Shown here: in pieces, positions 25,823 to 36,632 of the stretch | Layout: each line of letters opens with the position of its first letter | How positions within the stretch are numbered: position 1 is the stretch's first letter | Assembly: GCA_963839095.1 (NCBI GenBank) | Contig: CAWIUF010000074.1 | Coordinates: 186,001-250,000, forward strand | Source: Palsa-504 sp963839095 | Lineage (GTDB): Bacteria; Actinomycetota; Actinomycetes; Streptosporangiales; Streptosporangiaceae | Direction: 5' to 3' | DNA: 64,000 nucleotides | Position numbers and translations under genes: made by a program | Notes under the pieces: model-generated | Seen by the model: the letters and a program-made list of their open reading frames with translations, nothing else | What the model was told of the DNA's origin: nothing | Databases searched by the model: none

Positions 25823-26610
25823 CGTTTCCCCCCCGCTCATGCCGAGGAGCCGGAAGTCGAGCGTCTCCCTCGGACGATCACACCCGGGTCGATGGATGCG
25901 GCTGGCCGCTCCTCACCCGGAACCGGGTAGGTGGGCGGCATCGGCCGCCTGCGGTGGCGGCCCCGCCCGAGGCACGAAAAGCCCAGACGACGCTATGACG
26001 TGCTGCGGTCCCAGCCGGGTTCGGCCGCGGTGCTCGCGCCGACGGCAAGCGGCACCCGGGCGGGCGCCGCCGCACCGGGTGCCGCCGTCCCGGAGGCCTC
26101 GGCGCCAGGTGCTGACTCACCCGGCGCCGAGGCCCGCGTGCAAGGGCAGAGCACAGCTCGAGCGTCCGCACGACCCAGAAGCGCACCGCACCGACACGGG
26201 ACAGCAGAGGGCTTCGCATAGGGCTCCTCGGCTTATGCGGGATATGACTATTCCAGACTCCCCGTCGTTCCGGGCTCGCACAAGTAGACATCGTCATTAA
26301 TAAGGCATGACAGTTAACATGAGCCATGACAGTTAACATGGGCGAATCGTACAGGAATCCGATTCCACGAATATTACTTGCTGGTAATTTCTTATGGTGC
26401 CGTAGCGGGACGCAGGCAGGTCCGTGGCGTGCAAATCTAAGGTTAAGCGGTGCTGATCAGGCAGTTTGCCGATGGAGACGGGCTTGGCCACGTTACGGGA
26501 GAGCACGTTTCGATATGGCGGAGTTGGCATATGACATACGCTTGGCGCAAGATTAAAATCCGTCGCCGCTGACAGTTCACAACGGCTGGCCCGGAGGGTA
26601 TATTCGCTCT
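25823..26610. other. 788-bp non-coding stretch, partly AT-rich
   Basis: The first 400 bases are GC-rich and hold no ORF with believable composition. From about 26220 the sequence becomes AT-rich and contains the tandem direct repeats at 26306-26340. No RNA gene recognised. Probably intergenic DNA of the accessory island and the promoter region of the small gene at 26611. Confidence 0.4.
26306..26340. repeat. two tandem copies of a 16-bp motif (period 19)
   Basis: CATGACAGTTAACATG occurs at 26306-26321 and 26325-26340, identical, each containing the palindrome GTTAAC and near-symmetric CATG ends. Spacing of 19 bases puts the copies on roughly opposite faces of the helix at two turns. Could be a protein-binding site. 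Confidence 0.7.
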
Positions 26611-26925
26611 ATGGCCACGACGGAAACGCCGGGCAGCATCGTTTTGCGATGCAATCTCGGCCGGGAGGGCGTGCGCGAGGTAATGGCGACGTCGCGCATT
26701 CTCACGCTGATGCGCCGGGCCTGGACGGTGGCCGGATTCATGTTCGCCGCCCGGCTGGCCGAATCGGTCGCGCTGCTGCGCAACGTCGTGACCAGGCCAG
26801 GCCCGCACGTGCGCGGGTTCGTCCCGAAACGTGGGTTCGTCCCGAAAGAAAGCTCCGGCGGTCTCCCGCCGGACCCCGGGCTCGGGGATCTGATTCGCGA
26901 GCGGATCTCGGCCGGAGCACCCTGA
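26611..26925 (+). CDS. small hypothetical protein
   Basis: 104 residues from ATG 26611 (MATTETPGSIVLRCNLGREG), about 20 bases after GGAGGG. The centre is mildly hydrophobic (TVAGFMFAARLAESVALL), and a tandem heptapeptide-like repeat RGFVPKRGFVPK near residue 70 is mirrored by a DNA repeat. No recognised domain. The following region is GC-typical. It lies at the edge of the accessory island, downstream of the AT-rich segment. Confidence 0.4.
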   Translation: MATTETPGSIVLRCNLGREGVREVMATSRILTLMRRAWTVAGFMFAARLAESVALLRNVVTRPGPHVRGFVPKRGFVPKESSGGLPPDPGLGDLIRERISAGAP

Positions 26926-26980
26926 TCCGCGTCCCCGAGCCCGGGTTATCCGCCTGGTTCCAGGCCTTCCGCTTCCCGGC

Positions 26981-27590
26981 TTATCCGCCGGGCTTGCGCC
27001 AGCGCAGCGAGTAGCGCCAGAGCAGGTGCCGCCGGTAGCGCACGCCCGGGAGCACGTCCCGGGCGGTCGCGTGCACCTCGCGCCCAGGTCATCTCCGGGT
27101 CCTTGACCGGCGCGCCGGACCCGCCTTCGCCGCGGACGGCACGGTAGACCCAGTTGGCGGGCACGCCCGGCGCGCCGATCAGGTAGTCGGCGGGCGACCC
27201 GTTCGCCGCGAGGCCGACGACCGCGAGGCGGCCGCCCGGCCGCAGCGCGCGGGCCATGGCGCTCAGCGCCGCCGCGAAGTCCATGTGGTGCAGCACGGTG
27301 TTGGCGCAGGCGAAGTCGTAGCTGGCCGCCTCGACCGGGTAGGCGAGGAAATCGGCCTGCACGAACCGCACCCGGGCCCCTTCCCCGGCTGACGTGCGCT
27401 TCCTCGCGAGCGTGATCATCTCCGCGTCACGGTCGATCGCGGTGACCTCGGCGGCTCGGCCGGCCAGCCGCCGGGCCAGCATCCCGTCACCGCAGCCGAC
27501 CTCGAGCGCGGCGCCGCAGCCGTCCGGGACCGCGTTGAGGATGACGGGCTGGTAGTGGACGTTGTGGTTCCAGTACTCATCCTGGGGCAT
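26981..27590 (-). CDS. class I SAM-dependent methyltransferase, C-terminal frameshift
   Basis: About 200-residue methyltransferase (Methyltransf_11/25 type). Starts MPQDEYWNHNVHYQPVIL at ATG 27590. Motif I ALEVGCGDGMLARRLAG binds SAM; acidic loop AIDRDAEM; motif II-like FACANTVLHHMDF; motif III ALRPGGRLAVVGLA. After VKDPEMTWA a single extra base near 27085 moves the frame; the corrected end reads EVHATARDVLPGVRYRRHLL and LRWRKPGG, stop TAA at 26981. Substrate unknown. Divergent from pncA. Confidence 0.83.
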
Positions 27591-27628
27591 GCCGCCTCCT
27601 CCTAGGTCCGGAGGATACCGTTGGCCCC

Positions 27629-28201
27629 ATGCGCGCACTGATCATCGTCGATGTCCAGAATGACTTCTGCGAGGGCGGGTCGCTCGCCGTCACCGGCGGC
27701 GCCGCCGTCGCCCGCGCGATCAGCGAGCACGTGACGAACGGGCCCGGCTACGGGCACGTGGTGGCGACCAGGGACTTCCACATCGACCCGGGCGCCCACT
27801 TCTCCGACCACCCGGACTACGCGGCCTCCTGGCCGCCGCACTGCGTGGCCGGCACCGCCGGCTCCGATTTCCACCCGGAACTCGACACCGCGGCCGTGGA
27901 GGCGGTGTTCCTCAAGGGCGCGCATGCGGCCGCCTACAGCGGCTTCGAGGGCGCCGACGAGGCCGGGACACCGCTGGCCGACTGGCTGCGTGCCCGCGGC
28001 GTGGACGAGGTCGACGTGGTCGGCCTCGCCACCGACTACTGCGTGCACGCCACCGCCGCGGACGCGGCCCGGGCCGGGTTCACCACCCAGGTCCGGCTCG
28101 ACCTCACCGCGGGGGTCGCCCCCGGCTCCACCGCCACGGCCATCGAGGACCTGCGCGCCCAGGGCGTCACCCTCACCGGCACCCCGCTCGGCGCCTCCTA
28201 G
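27629..28201 (+). CDS. pncA: nicotinamidase
   Basis: Isochorismatase-fold amidase that converts nicotinamide to nicotinate for NAD salvage. 190 residues. Catalytic triad Asp8 (IIVDVQNDF), Lys96 (VFLKGAHA) and Cys138 (ATDYCVHAT) are all present; metal ligands lie in TRDFHIDPGAHFSDH and PPHCVAGTAG. Start ATG 27629. Its product would feed PncB encoded at 12.7 kb. Confidence 0.93.
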   Translation: MRALIIVDVQNDFCEGGSLAVTGGAAVARAISEHVTNGPGYGHVVATRDFHIDPGAHFSDHPDYAASWPPHCVAGTAGSDFHPELDTAAVEAVFLKGAHAAAYSGFEGADEAGTPLADWLRARGVDEVDVVGLATDYCVHATAADAARAGFTTQVRLDLTAGVAPGSTATAIEDLRAQGVTLTGTPLGAS

Positions 28202-28222
28202 AGACCTTCACCGGCGGGGTGA

Positions 28223-30152
28223 CTAGCGGCCGGAGATGGCCCAGCGGCGGATGGTGTCGATGCGGGCCCGGATCTGCTCGGCGGTCGCCTGGGGCAGGGG
28301 CGGGCCGCCGCAGGTCTGGCGCAGGTTGTTGTGGATGACGCCGTGCGGCTGGCTAGTGCGATGGCTCCACGCGCCGACCAGGCCGTTGAGTTCCTTGCGC
28401 AGCGCGGCCAGCGCCTGTCGGCTCACCGGGGGGGCCGCCGGGGCTTCGGGGGCGGCAGCGGCGGCTGGGCGCAGCGCGCCGGGCCGGGCGGCCGAGGTGC
28501 CTGCCGGGGCGGAGGCCGATGCGCCCGAGGCGAGCGCGGCCGAACCGGGTGCGCCCGAAGGGGGAGCGGCCGAGGCGGGAATCGTGACGGCCTGGGAGCG
28601 GGTGGCCAGCTGCGCGTCCTGGCGCTTGCGGAGCAGGGTCCGGACCTGGTCCGGTTCGAGCAGGCCGGGCAGGCCGAGGAAGTCCTCCTCCTCGGGAGAA
28701 CCCGCCGCGGTGGCCGTGCCGAACTCGCCGCCGTCGTACAGCACCCGGTCGAAGTGCGCGGAGGCATTGAGCGCGGTGAAGGCGGGCTCGTCGAACGTGT
28801 CCGGGGTGTTGCGCTCCCGCTGCGCCTCGGCGAGCAGGTCCTCTTCCTCGCCACGCTCGCCGGGCGCGCGCAGGATGTGGTCGCGCTCGGCCTCGAGCTC
28901 GGCGGCGTAGGACAGCAGGACCGGGACGGACGGCAGGAACACCGAGGCGGTCTCGCCGCGCTTGCCGGGCGCGGACGAACCGGCCGACCGCCTGGGCGAA
29001 GAACAGCGCGGTGGACACGCTGGTGGCGTACACGCCGACGGCCAGCCGCGGGATGTCCACCCCCTCGGACACCATCCGCACCGCGACCATCCAGCGGTCA
29101 TCGGACTCGGCGAACGCGGAGATCTTCTTGCTCGCGGTCTTGTCGTCGGACAGCACGACGACCGGGCGCTTGCCGGTCAGGCCGCGCAGCAGCGCGGCGT
29201 AGGCGCGGGCGTCCTCGTGGTCGCCCGCGATGACCAGGCCGCCCGCGTCCGGCATGCCGCGGCGCACCTCGGTCAGCCGCTTGTCGGCGGCCTCGAGGAC
29301 CCGGCTGACCCACTCCCCCGCCGGGTCCAGGGCGGTCCGCCAGGCCTGCGCGATCTGGTCCTTGGTCATCGGCGTGCCGAGGGTGGCGGTGATCTCGTCC
29401 CCGGCCCGGGTCCGCCAGTGCATCTCGCCGGAGTAGGCCAGGAAGATGACCGGCCGGACCACGCCGTTCTCCAGCGCCGGCCCGTAGCCGTAGACGTAGT
29501 CCGAGGCGCTGCGCTTGCCGCCGCCCGGCTCGTCGGTGTAGGTGACGAACGGGATCGGGTTCGCGTCGCTGCGGAACGGCGTGCCGGTCAGCGCCAGCCG
29601 GCGCCGGGCCGGGTCGAACGCCTCCTTGACCGCGTCGCCCCAGGACATCGCGTCGCCCGCGTGGTGGATCTCGTCGAAGATGATCAGCGTGCGCCGGTTC
29701 TCCGTGCGCTGCCGGTGCAGCGCCGGGTGCGCCGCGACCTGGGCGTAGGTGACGGCGACGCCGGCGAAGTCGGCCCCGGCCACGCCCTGGCCGTTCCGGT
29801 ACGCCGGGTCGATCGCGATGCCGAACCGCGCGGCCGCGGCCGCCCACTGGTACTTGAGGTGGTCGGTGGGCGTGACGATCGTCAGCGACGCGATCTCGCG
29901 CCGGGCCAGCAGCTCGGCCGCCACCGTGAGCGCGTAGGTGGTCTTGCCCGCGCCCGGCGTGGCGACCAGCAGGAAGTCACGCCGGGGAGTGCGGAAATAC
30001 TCGTGGTAGGCATCCTTCTGCCACCCGCGCAGACCAGGAAGAAGATCATCCCGAACGGGCGGGGCGGGGGGCATCGCAGCCGGCGGCGAGCCGACCGGGG
30101 CGTGGCGCTCGGTGTGGCGCGGGCTGAGAACTGCGTCAGATCGAGGGGTCAC
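28223..30152 (-). CDS. DEAD/DEAH-box helicase, frameshifted
   Basis: Superfamily 2 helicase of about 640 residues from GTG 30152. Walker A ATPGAGKTTY (Lys70), DEIHH box IIFDEIHH at about 157-163, motif III LTGTPFRSD, motif V MVSEGVDIPRLAVGVYA, motif VI FFAQAVGRFVRA. Right after motif VI, near 28970, the frame changes; the rest continues KRGETASVFLPSVP, LEAERDHILRAPGERGEEED and a long Ala/Pro linker before a C-terminal domain (QALAALRKELNGLVGAWSH). The helicase, DUF3039 and YqgE genes in a row are a conserved actinobacterial block. Nucleic-acid substrate unknown. Confidence 0.88.
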
Positions 30153-30241
30153 GAGGCCAAAATGTTACCGCCGCCGAGCCCTCCCCGCCGGGAGACCCGC
30201 CGGTAGCTCTGTTGTCCGGCGCCTCCGGCTTGGCGGCCGGG

Positions 30242-30511
30242 TCACTCCTCGCCGTCGCCGCCCTTGGGGATGCCCTCGTAGATTTCCTTGCAGGTCGGGC
30301 AGACCGGGTATTTCTTCGGGTCCCGGCTGGGCACCCACACCTTGCCGCACAGCGCGACCAGCGGCGTGCCCATCACCGAGCTCTCGACGATCTTGTTCTT
30401 CTGCACGTAGTGCGCGAAGCGCTCGTGATCGCCGTCGCCGTGCGACAGGTCGGGCCGGACGTCCTCGTGGACGCGCGTCTCCTGCTCGGGAAGAACCTCT
30501 GTATTGCTCAC
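30242..30511 (-). CDS. DUF3039 family protein
   Basis: 89-residue actinobacterial protein of unknown function. Conserved segment FAHYVQKNKIVESSVMGTPL and a likely zinc-binding set: Cys in ALCGKVWVPSRDPKKY and CPTC in YPVCPTCKEIYEG. Start GTG 30511. Lies between the helicase and yqgE genes. Confidence 0.88.
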   Translation of the reverse strand: MSNTEVLPEQETRVHEDVRPDLSHGDGDHERFAHYVQKNKIVESSVMGTPLVALCGKVWVPSRDPKKYPVCPTCKEIYEGIPKGGDGEE

Positions 30512-30521
30512 GTGCCGGAGT

Positions 30522-31106
30522 TTAGTTCAGGCCCGGGTCATCGGGGTAGGTGGCGACGTAGGCGAGCTCGCCGCCCTGGCGGCGCAGCACGGCGGGCCAC
30601 AGCCGCTCGGGGTCCGGGCAGAACGCGTCGGACGGCTCGGCGGGCACCACGTACCAGGCGCCCTCCTCGATCTCCGCCTCGAGCTGGCCCGAACTCCAGC
30701 CGGCGTAGCCGGCGTAGACCCGCAGCGAGACGATGGCCGCCGCGAGCAGGCCCGGCGGGGCGTCCAGGTCGACCAGGCCGAGCCGGGCCATGGCGGGCGC
30801 GCCCTCCAGCGGGTGCCAGCCCACCGGCTCGTCGGTGCCCGGCACGTGGGCGAGGGCCAGGGCGCTGTTCGGCGAGACCGGGCCGCCGGTGAACACCACG
30901 GACGGATCGGTGGCCAGCTCGGTCCACGGCTCCAGCACCTGGCCGACCGGGATCTTGGTCGGCCGGTTCAGCACGACGCCGAGGCTGCCCTGCTCGTCCT
31001 CGTGCTCGACGAGCAGGACCACGGCCCGCTTGAAGTTGGGGTCGCCGAGCATCGGGGTGGCGACGAGCAGACGGCCCGCCCGGGCTTCCGATGCCATATC
31101 GTTCAT
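30522..31106 (-). CDS. YqgE/AlgH family protein
   Basis: 194-residue UPF0301 protein. It begins ASEARAGRLLVATPMLGDPN and shows FKRAVVLLVEHEDEQGSLGVVLNRP and VFTGGPVSPNSALAL, the family core. Molecular role unestablished. ATG 31106, or 31097 (nine bases on). It is just downstream of the malic enzyme gene with a nine-base gap, so co-transcription is likely. Confidence 0.92.
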   Translation of the reverse strand: MNDMASEARAGRLLVATPMLGDPNFKRAVVLLVEHEDEQGSLGVVLNRPTKIPVGQVLEPWTELATDPSVVFTGGPVSPNSALALAHVPGTDEPVGWHPLEGAPAMARLGLVDLDAPPGLLAAAIVSLRVYAGYAGWSSGQLEAEIEEGAWYVVPAEPSDAFCPDPERLWPAVLRRQGGELAYVATYPDDPGLN

Positions 31107-31115
31107 ATTTTTACA

Positions 31116-32513
<1,398 letters not shown>

Positions 32514-32578
32514 TGCCACGTTGTTCCCGCCTTTCCGCCGGCCTCCAGGGTACGGCGCGCACCGCGTAGGCTGAGGAG

Positions 32579-33121
32579 GTGAGCACGGAATCGGTTGCCA
32601 CGGCGAGTCGTGACGAGACCGGCGCGCCCGATCCGGCGTCCGGTGCGGTGTCCCAGGACGAAGGCCCCGAGGATCAGGGGCCCGCCGTCGATGTCACCCG
32701 GCTGCGGGTCGCGCTGGCCCGGCTGGCCCGGCGGATGCGCAAGCACGAGCTGGCCGGCCTGACGCCCACCCAGCTCGCGGCGCTGGCCACCGTGGAGCGC
32801 TCCGGGCCGATGCGCCTGGGCGACCTGGCCGCGGCCGAGGGCATCGCGCCGTCCACCCTCACCCGGCTGGTGACGGCGCTGGAAGACAGCGGCCTGGTGC
32901 GCCGGTTCGCCGACCCGAGCGACGCCCGGGCCAGCACCCTGGCCATCACCCCGCGCGGCCACGACACGCTGGAGCGGCTGCGCACCGAGACCACCATCGT
33001 GCTGACCCAGAGCCTGTCGCTGCTCACCCCGGCCCAGCGCTCCACCCTGGCCGAGGCCCTGCCCGTCCTCGAGCAGCTAGCCGAGCCGCCGGGCACCGAC
33101 CAGCCCGCCGGCCGCGGCTGA
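32579..33121 (+). CDS. MarR family transcriptional regulator
   Basis: 180 residues from GTG 32579 after GAGGAG. After a 40-residue acidic, Pro/Gly-rich lead comes the winged helix: LTPTQLAALATVERSGPMRL, GDLAAAEGIAPSTLTRLVTALEDSGLV, and wing DPSDARAST. Divergent from the malic enzyme gene, which it may regulate. Ligand unknown. Confidence 0.88.
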   Translation: MSTESVATASRDETGAPDPASGAVSQDEGPEDQGPAVDVTRLRVALARLARRMRKHELAGLTPTQLAALATVERSGPMRLGDLAAAEGIAPSTLTRLVTALEDSGLVRRFADPSDARASTLAITPRGHDTLERLRTETTIVLTQSLSLLTPAQRSTLAEALPVLEQLAEPPGTDQPAGRG

Positions 33122-33339
33122 CGCCCCCTGACGGCTCGTTCGCGCCGCCCGCGTCTGTCCCGCCTCAGAACCGCCAGGGCCCCACGGGTCACACTGGTCC
33201 GCGTGGGTCCCGAGCCGCCGTGACCTGACGATGGCGGCCACCAAGACGCGACGCTTAATTAGTCTATTTCGCTGCACTGGCGGCAGTTTCTCGCTATTAT
33301 GTTCTATAGATAAGATTCTCCCGAACGAGGGAGGTGATC

Positions 33340-35187
33340 ATGCCTCAAGAACCGGCTAACGCGGATCCCGCCCCAGAGCCCGGTGACCCCGCTCCCGCTC
33401 CTGACTGGATGACGGCGGAGGAGTGGGAGGCGTTGTGCGATGCCACCGTGCCCGATGACGAACTGCCCGGTTACGGGGAGGACGAGGAGCCGGACTGAGC
33501 GCGGGAGCGTGTGATCGGGGTGGCGGGGTTTGCGTCCGGGGGCCTGCTGGATGGGCTGCCGGGGGGCATGACGCTGGCGTTCTTCGCGGAGGGCGCGGCC
33601 GGGGATGACGACCGGTACGCGGGTGCCTCGGACAACGAACTCGACGGGGCTGATCGCCGCGTGGGACCGGATCGAGGCGTACGCCGCGCGCGGAAGCATG
33701 CGGCGGTGGCGGAGTTCATCCGGCGGCGCCCGGAACCGGACTGCGAGACCGGTGAGCGGTCGGGGATGCCTCAGGTGTGGGATGAGTTCGCGGTTGATGA
33801 GCTGCGGGTGGTGCTAGCGGAGAACCGGGGCGGCGGCGGAGGACCTGATGAGCCGGGCGCATGGACCTGGCGGCCCGGCTGCCGGGCACGATGGCAGCTG
33901 TTCCGGGCCGGGACGCTGCGCCAGGCCAGGATGACAGATCATCGTGGATGTCACCGTCGGCCTGGACGCGGCCGAGGCCCTGGCGGTGGAGGAACTGGTG
34001 CTGGGCCGGGCGGGGCGGCTGACGCCGGGCGGGCTGCGCGCCGCGGTCGCCCAGGCCGTCATGAAGGTGGCTCCCGAGAAGGCCCGCAAGCGGCGGGAGG
34101 ACGCCGCTGAAGGATGCCCGGGTGCAGCGGTGGGCCGAGGATTCGGGGAACGCGGCGCTGATGGGGCGGGAACTGCCGCCGGCTGAGGTGCTGGCGGCGG
34201 ACCAGCGGATTACGGCCTGGGCGCGTGAGCTGCGCGAGGCGGGGCTTGAGGGGTCGATGGATGAGCTGCGGGCCCGGGCGTACCTGGACCTGCTGCTGGG
34301 CACGGACTCCCGGCCGGCGACGGCGGCCGATGGCGGGGCCAGCGCGGACCCTGGCGGGAACGGCGGCGGCGGTGAGAGGGGTGGTGGCCCAGGAGGCGGT
34401 GGCCTGGGAGGCCCGCAACCTCCCCGGCCGGGCGGTTCCGGAGTCGGTACGAGCCCGGCCGGGTTCGCGGTGCGGGGAACGTTGACGGTGCCGCTGGTGA
34501 CGCTGGCCGGGCTGGCGGACCGGCCTGGGGAACTGGGCGGGACGGGCCGGTCGATCCCTGGCTAGCCCGGGACCTGGCGGCTGCGGCGGCGCGGAACCCT
34601 AAGACGACGTGGTGCGTGACGGTGACCGACGAGCAGGGACACGCGGTGGGGCACGGATGCGCCCGGCCCGAGTCGCAGAGCCGCCGGCCGCGGCCCGGGA
34701 AGCGCGGGAAACGGGAGAAACCGGGGACGGCAGGCGGCGTGAGGGACGGACCGGGTTCAGCTTCACTCCAGAAGGGCGGGACGGTCCGCCGGGCGGGTAC
34801 GGCAGCTGGCGGCTGCGCACCCCCGGAGACGGCCCGGACCTGATCGTCGAGGTCGACCCGCTGGAGACCGATCACTGTGATCACCGGTTCCAGGCACGGG
34901 GCCACGATCCCGGGGTCAAGCTGCGGCACCTGGCCCAGGTGCGGCATGCCGCCTGCGTCAGTCCGGTATGCCGCAGGCCAGCGAGCCAATGCGACTTCGA
35001 GCACAACATGCCGTACGAGGCGGGCGGCAGGACCTGCTTGTGTAATGCAGGCCCGAAGTGCAGGCACGACCACCGGGTCAAACAGCACCCGCGCTGGAAG
35101 GTGGACCAACTGGCCGACGGGAGCTTCCGGTGGACCACTCCCTCCGGGCGGAGCTACACCAACGAACCCACTCGCTACCCGATCTGA
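33340..35187 (+). pseudogene. decayed DUF222/13E12-type HNH endonuclease
   Basis: Begins at ATG 33340 after a perfect GAGGGAGGTG site: MPQEPANADPAPEPGDPAPA ... WMTAEEWEALCD. At 33496 an in-frame TGA interrupts EEPD-*-ARERVIGVAGFASGGLL, most simply a Trp codon turned to stop. Further on the family sequence passes through all frames: ASDNEL, LIAAWDRIEAYAA, RKHAAVAEFIRRRPEP, AVDELRVVLAEN, AAEDLMSRAHG, IIVDVTVGLDAAEALA, ARVQRWAEDSGNAALMGREL, and finally the HNH domain (CDFEHNMPYEAGGRTCLCNA and KQHPRWKVDQLADGSFRW) ending at 35187. With a nonsense codon and at least six frameshifts it is a true pseudogene. Families like this are multi-copy in actinobacterial genomes. Confidence 0.8.
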
Positions 35188-35595
35188 GCTTTCCCGGCGG
35201 AGATGCCGAGCCAGGTAAGGAACCTGTCGAGGGCGACCAGGCTCGGGGTGGCGGGTCGGGTCGTGTACCGAGCAGCTCTGATAGGCGGCGGCCTAGTTTG
35301 TCGCGTTCTCTGGTGAACGGGTTCGAGGGCGACCGTGAGGTGTTCCGGTCGGTCATACCAGAGCGAGCCCGGCGACAGGCCGGGGTCATCCGGAACTCGG
35401 CGGCGGCTGGCGATCCGGCGTCGGTCGCGCTCCTGCCGATCGCCGGCCTGCCGGAGGCCTCCGCGGCCGGTGTCGAAGCGCTCCCGCACGACTTCTGGCC
35501 GCGCTGACCGCTCACTCAAGATCGTTCGTCAGTTAGCGCCCTATAACGGCCGAAACTGACGAACAATCCGGAGTGGCGGCGGTGGGGCGGTGGAG
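35188..35595. other. 408-bp gap, no convincing gene
   Basis: Open frames exist on both strands, but none shows family motifs or a good ribosome site. It holds the long inverted repeat at 35524-35564. May be debris from the adjoining pseudogene. Confidence 0.4.
35524..35564. repeat. 11-bp perfect inverted repeat
   Basis: GTTCGTCAGTT (35524-35534) and AACTGACGAAC (35554-35564) are exact reverse complements around a 19-base loop. It lies just beyond the end of hspR (reverse strand) and after the pseudogene, so it may be a bidirectional terminator or the end of a lost element. Confidence 0.6.
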
Positions 35596-35925
35596 CTACG
35601 GCGGCTGGTCACGGCCGAGCAGGTCGGCTAGGCGGCGGGCTAGGTCGTCGCGTTCCCTGGTGACGGCGGCGAGCTGGCCTTCGAGCTCGATGATGCGGCG
35701 GATGGCTTGCAGGGTGATGCCCTCGTCGGCCATCGAGACGACCTGCTGGATGATGCGGATCTCGTAGCGGGTGTAGCGGCGCTGGCCGCCGGGGGTGCGC
35801 TGCGGCGAGACGACTCGCAGGTCGTCCACGCGGCGCAGGAAGGCCTGCTTGATGGCGAGCATCTCGGCGACCTGCCCCACCGTGAACAGCGGGGTGTTCT
35901 CGTCGTCGAACGGCGACGGTGCCAT
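35596..35925 (-). CDS. MerR-family regulator, HspR-like heat shock repressor
   Basis: 109 residues from ATG 35925. MerR helix-turn-helix: LFTVGQVAEMLAIKQAFLRR, wing DLRVVSPQRTPGGQRRYTRYE, then IRIIQQVVSMADEGITLQAI, and a short coiled coil (LAAVTRERDDLARRLADLL). HspR proteins repress dnaK and clpB operons with a similar domain; adjacency to an Hsp20 gene supports a heat-shock role. The classic HAIR sequence CTTGAGT-N7-ACTCAAG is not seen nearby. Confidence 0.8.
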   Translation of the reverse strand: MAPSPFDDENTPLFTVGQVAEMLAIKQAFLRRVDDLRVVSPQRTPGGQRRYTRYEIRIIQQVVSMADEGITLQAIRRIIELEGQLAAVTRERDDLARRLADLLGRDQPP

Positions 35926-35954
35926 GGCAAGCCCCCTTTCCTGTCCAGATGGTA

Positions 35955-35991
35955 AACGGCCGGCGGGGCGCATCCGCGCCCGCCGGCCGTT
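35955..35991 (-). terminator. hairpin between hsp20 and the HspR-like gene
   Basis: AACGGCCGGCGG pairs with CCGCCGGCCGTT over 12 bp, with an inner GCGC-ATCC-GCGC extension. It follows the hsp20 stop by about 40 bases on the reverse strand. Confidence 0.6.
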
Positions 35992-36033
35992 CGCTCGGTG
36001 CTGGCTAGATCGAGGGAGTCCGGCTGACCGAGG

Positions 36034-36492
36034 TCAGGCCGGGATCTCCTGCTTGTCGTCCGCGCTGTCGGCCGCCTGGGCGATCTCGACCTTGCGGACC
36101 TCGATCTTGCGCGGCTGCGCCTGCTCGGTGACCGGCACCTTGACCTCGAGCACGCCGTTGGCGTAGCTGGCCTCGACGGCCTCGGCGTTCAGGGTCTCCG
36201 GCAGCCGCAGGCGGCGGGTGAACGTGCCCATCGTGCGCTCCCGCACGAAGAACTTGTCGTTCTCGGTCCGCTCCTCCTCGCGCTTGCCGCTGATGGTCAG
36301 GACCCCGCGGTCCACGGTGACCTCGAGCTGCTCCGGGTCGATGCCCGGGACGTCGAGCCGCAGCGTGACGTCGGTCTCGTGGCGCACGACGTCCAGCGGC
36401 AGCACGGCCGCCTGACGCGACGCGTACCGGGCCAGCCGGTCGAACTGCCGCTGGAAGTCCCGCCCGAACGGATCAAAAGTCGTGAAGTACAT
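36034..36492 (-). CDS. Hsp20/alpha-crystallin small heat shock protein
   Basis: 152-residue holdase chaperone. Starts MYFTTFDPFGRDFQRQFDRL at ATG 36492, preceded by GGAGGTGAGG. The alpha-crystallin domain runs from about 45 to 130: VVRHETDVTLRLDVPGIDPE, LEVTVDRGVLTISGKREEER, with the closing GVLEVKVPV and the basic IEVRK. Close to an HspR-like gene and a palindrome upstream. Confidence 0.94.
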   Translation of the reverse strand: MYFTTFDPFGRDFQRQFDRLARYASRQAAVLPLDVVRHETDVTLRLDVPGIDPEQLEVTVDRGVLTISGKREEERTENDKFFVRERTMGTFTRRLRLPETLNAEAVEASYANGVLEVKVPVTEQAQPRKIEVRKVEIAQAADSADDKQEIPA

Positions 36493-36573
36493 CCTTGCCT
36501 CACCTCCGAAAGAAATGTGTCGGAGGATTCGGCCGGATCCCCGGGATCGCACCCTCCAGTGACAGGAAACTTA

Positions 36574-36585
36574 CAACTCGAGTTG
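36574..36585 (-). promoter_or_regulatory. CAACTCGAGTTG palindrome upstream of hsp20
   Basis: A perfect 12-bp palindrome 82 bases upstream of the hsp20 ATG, in a locally AT-richer stretch that should hold the promoter. Half site ACTC/GAGT recalls heat-shock operators but it does not match HAIR or CIRCE. Confidence 0.4.
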
Positions 36586-36632
36586 CATATTCCCTGCCGC
36601 TGAAGAGAGACGTTCCCGTCGGGGAGAACGAC

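Noticed and set aside
25797..26300. Open frames on both strands after the terminator
   Set aside because: Low-complexity Arg/Pro/Ala translations, no ribosome site, no family motif.
35194..35519. Open frames on both strands following the DUF222 pseudogene
   Set aside because: No recognisable motif, poor start context, probably debris or chance in high-GC DNA.
36541..36600. HAIR or CIRCE heat-shock element upstream of hsp20
   Set aside because: The CAACTCGAGTTG palindrome lacks the spacer and flanks of either element; reported only as an unassigned palindrome.
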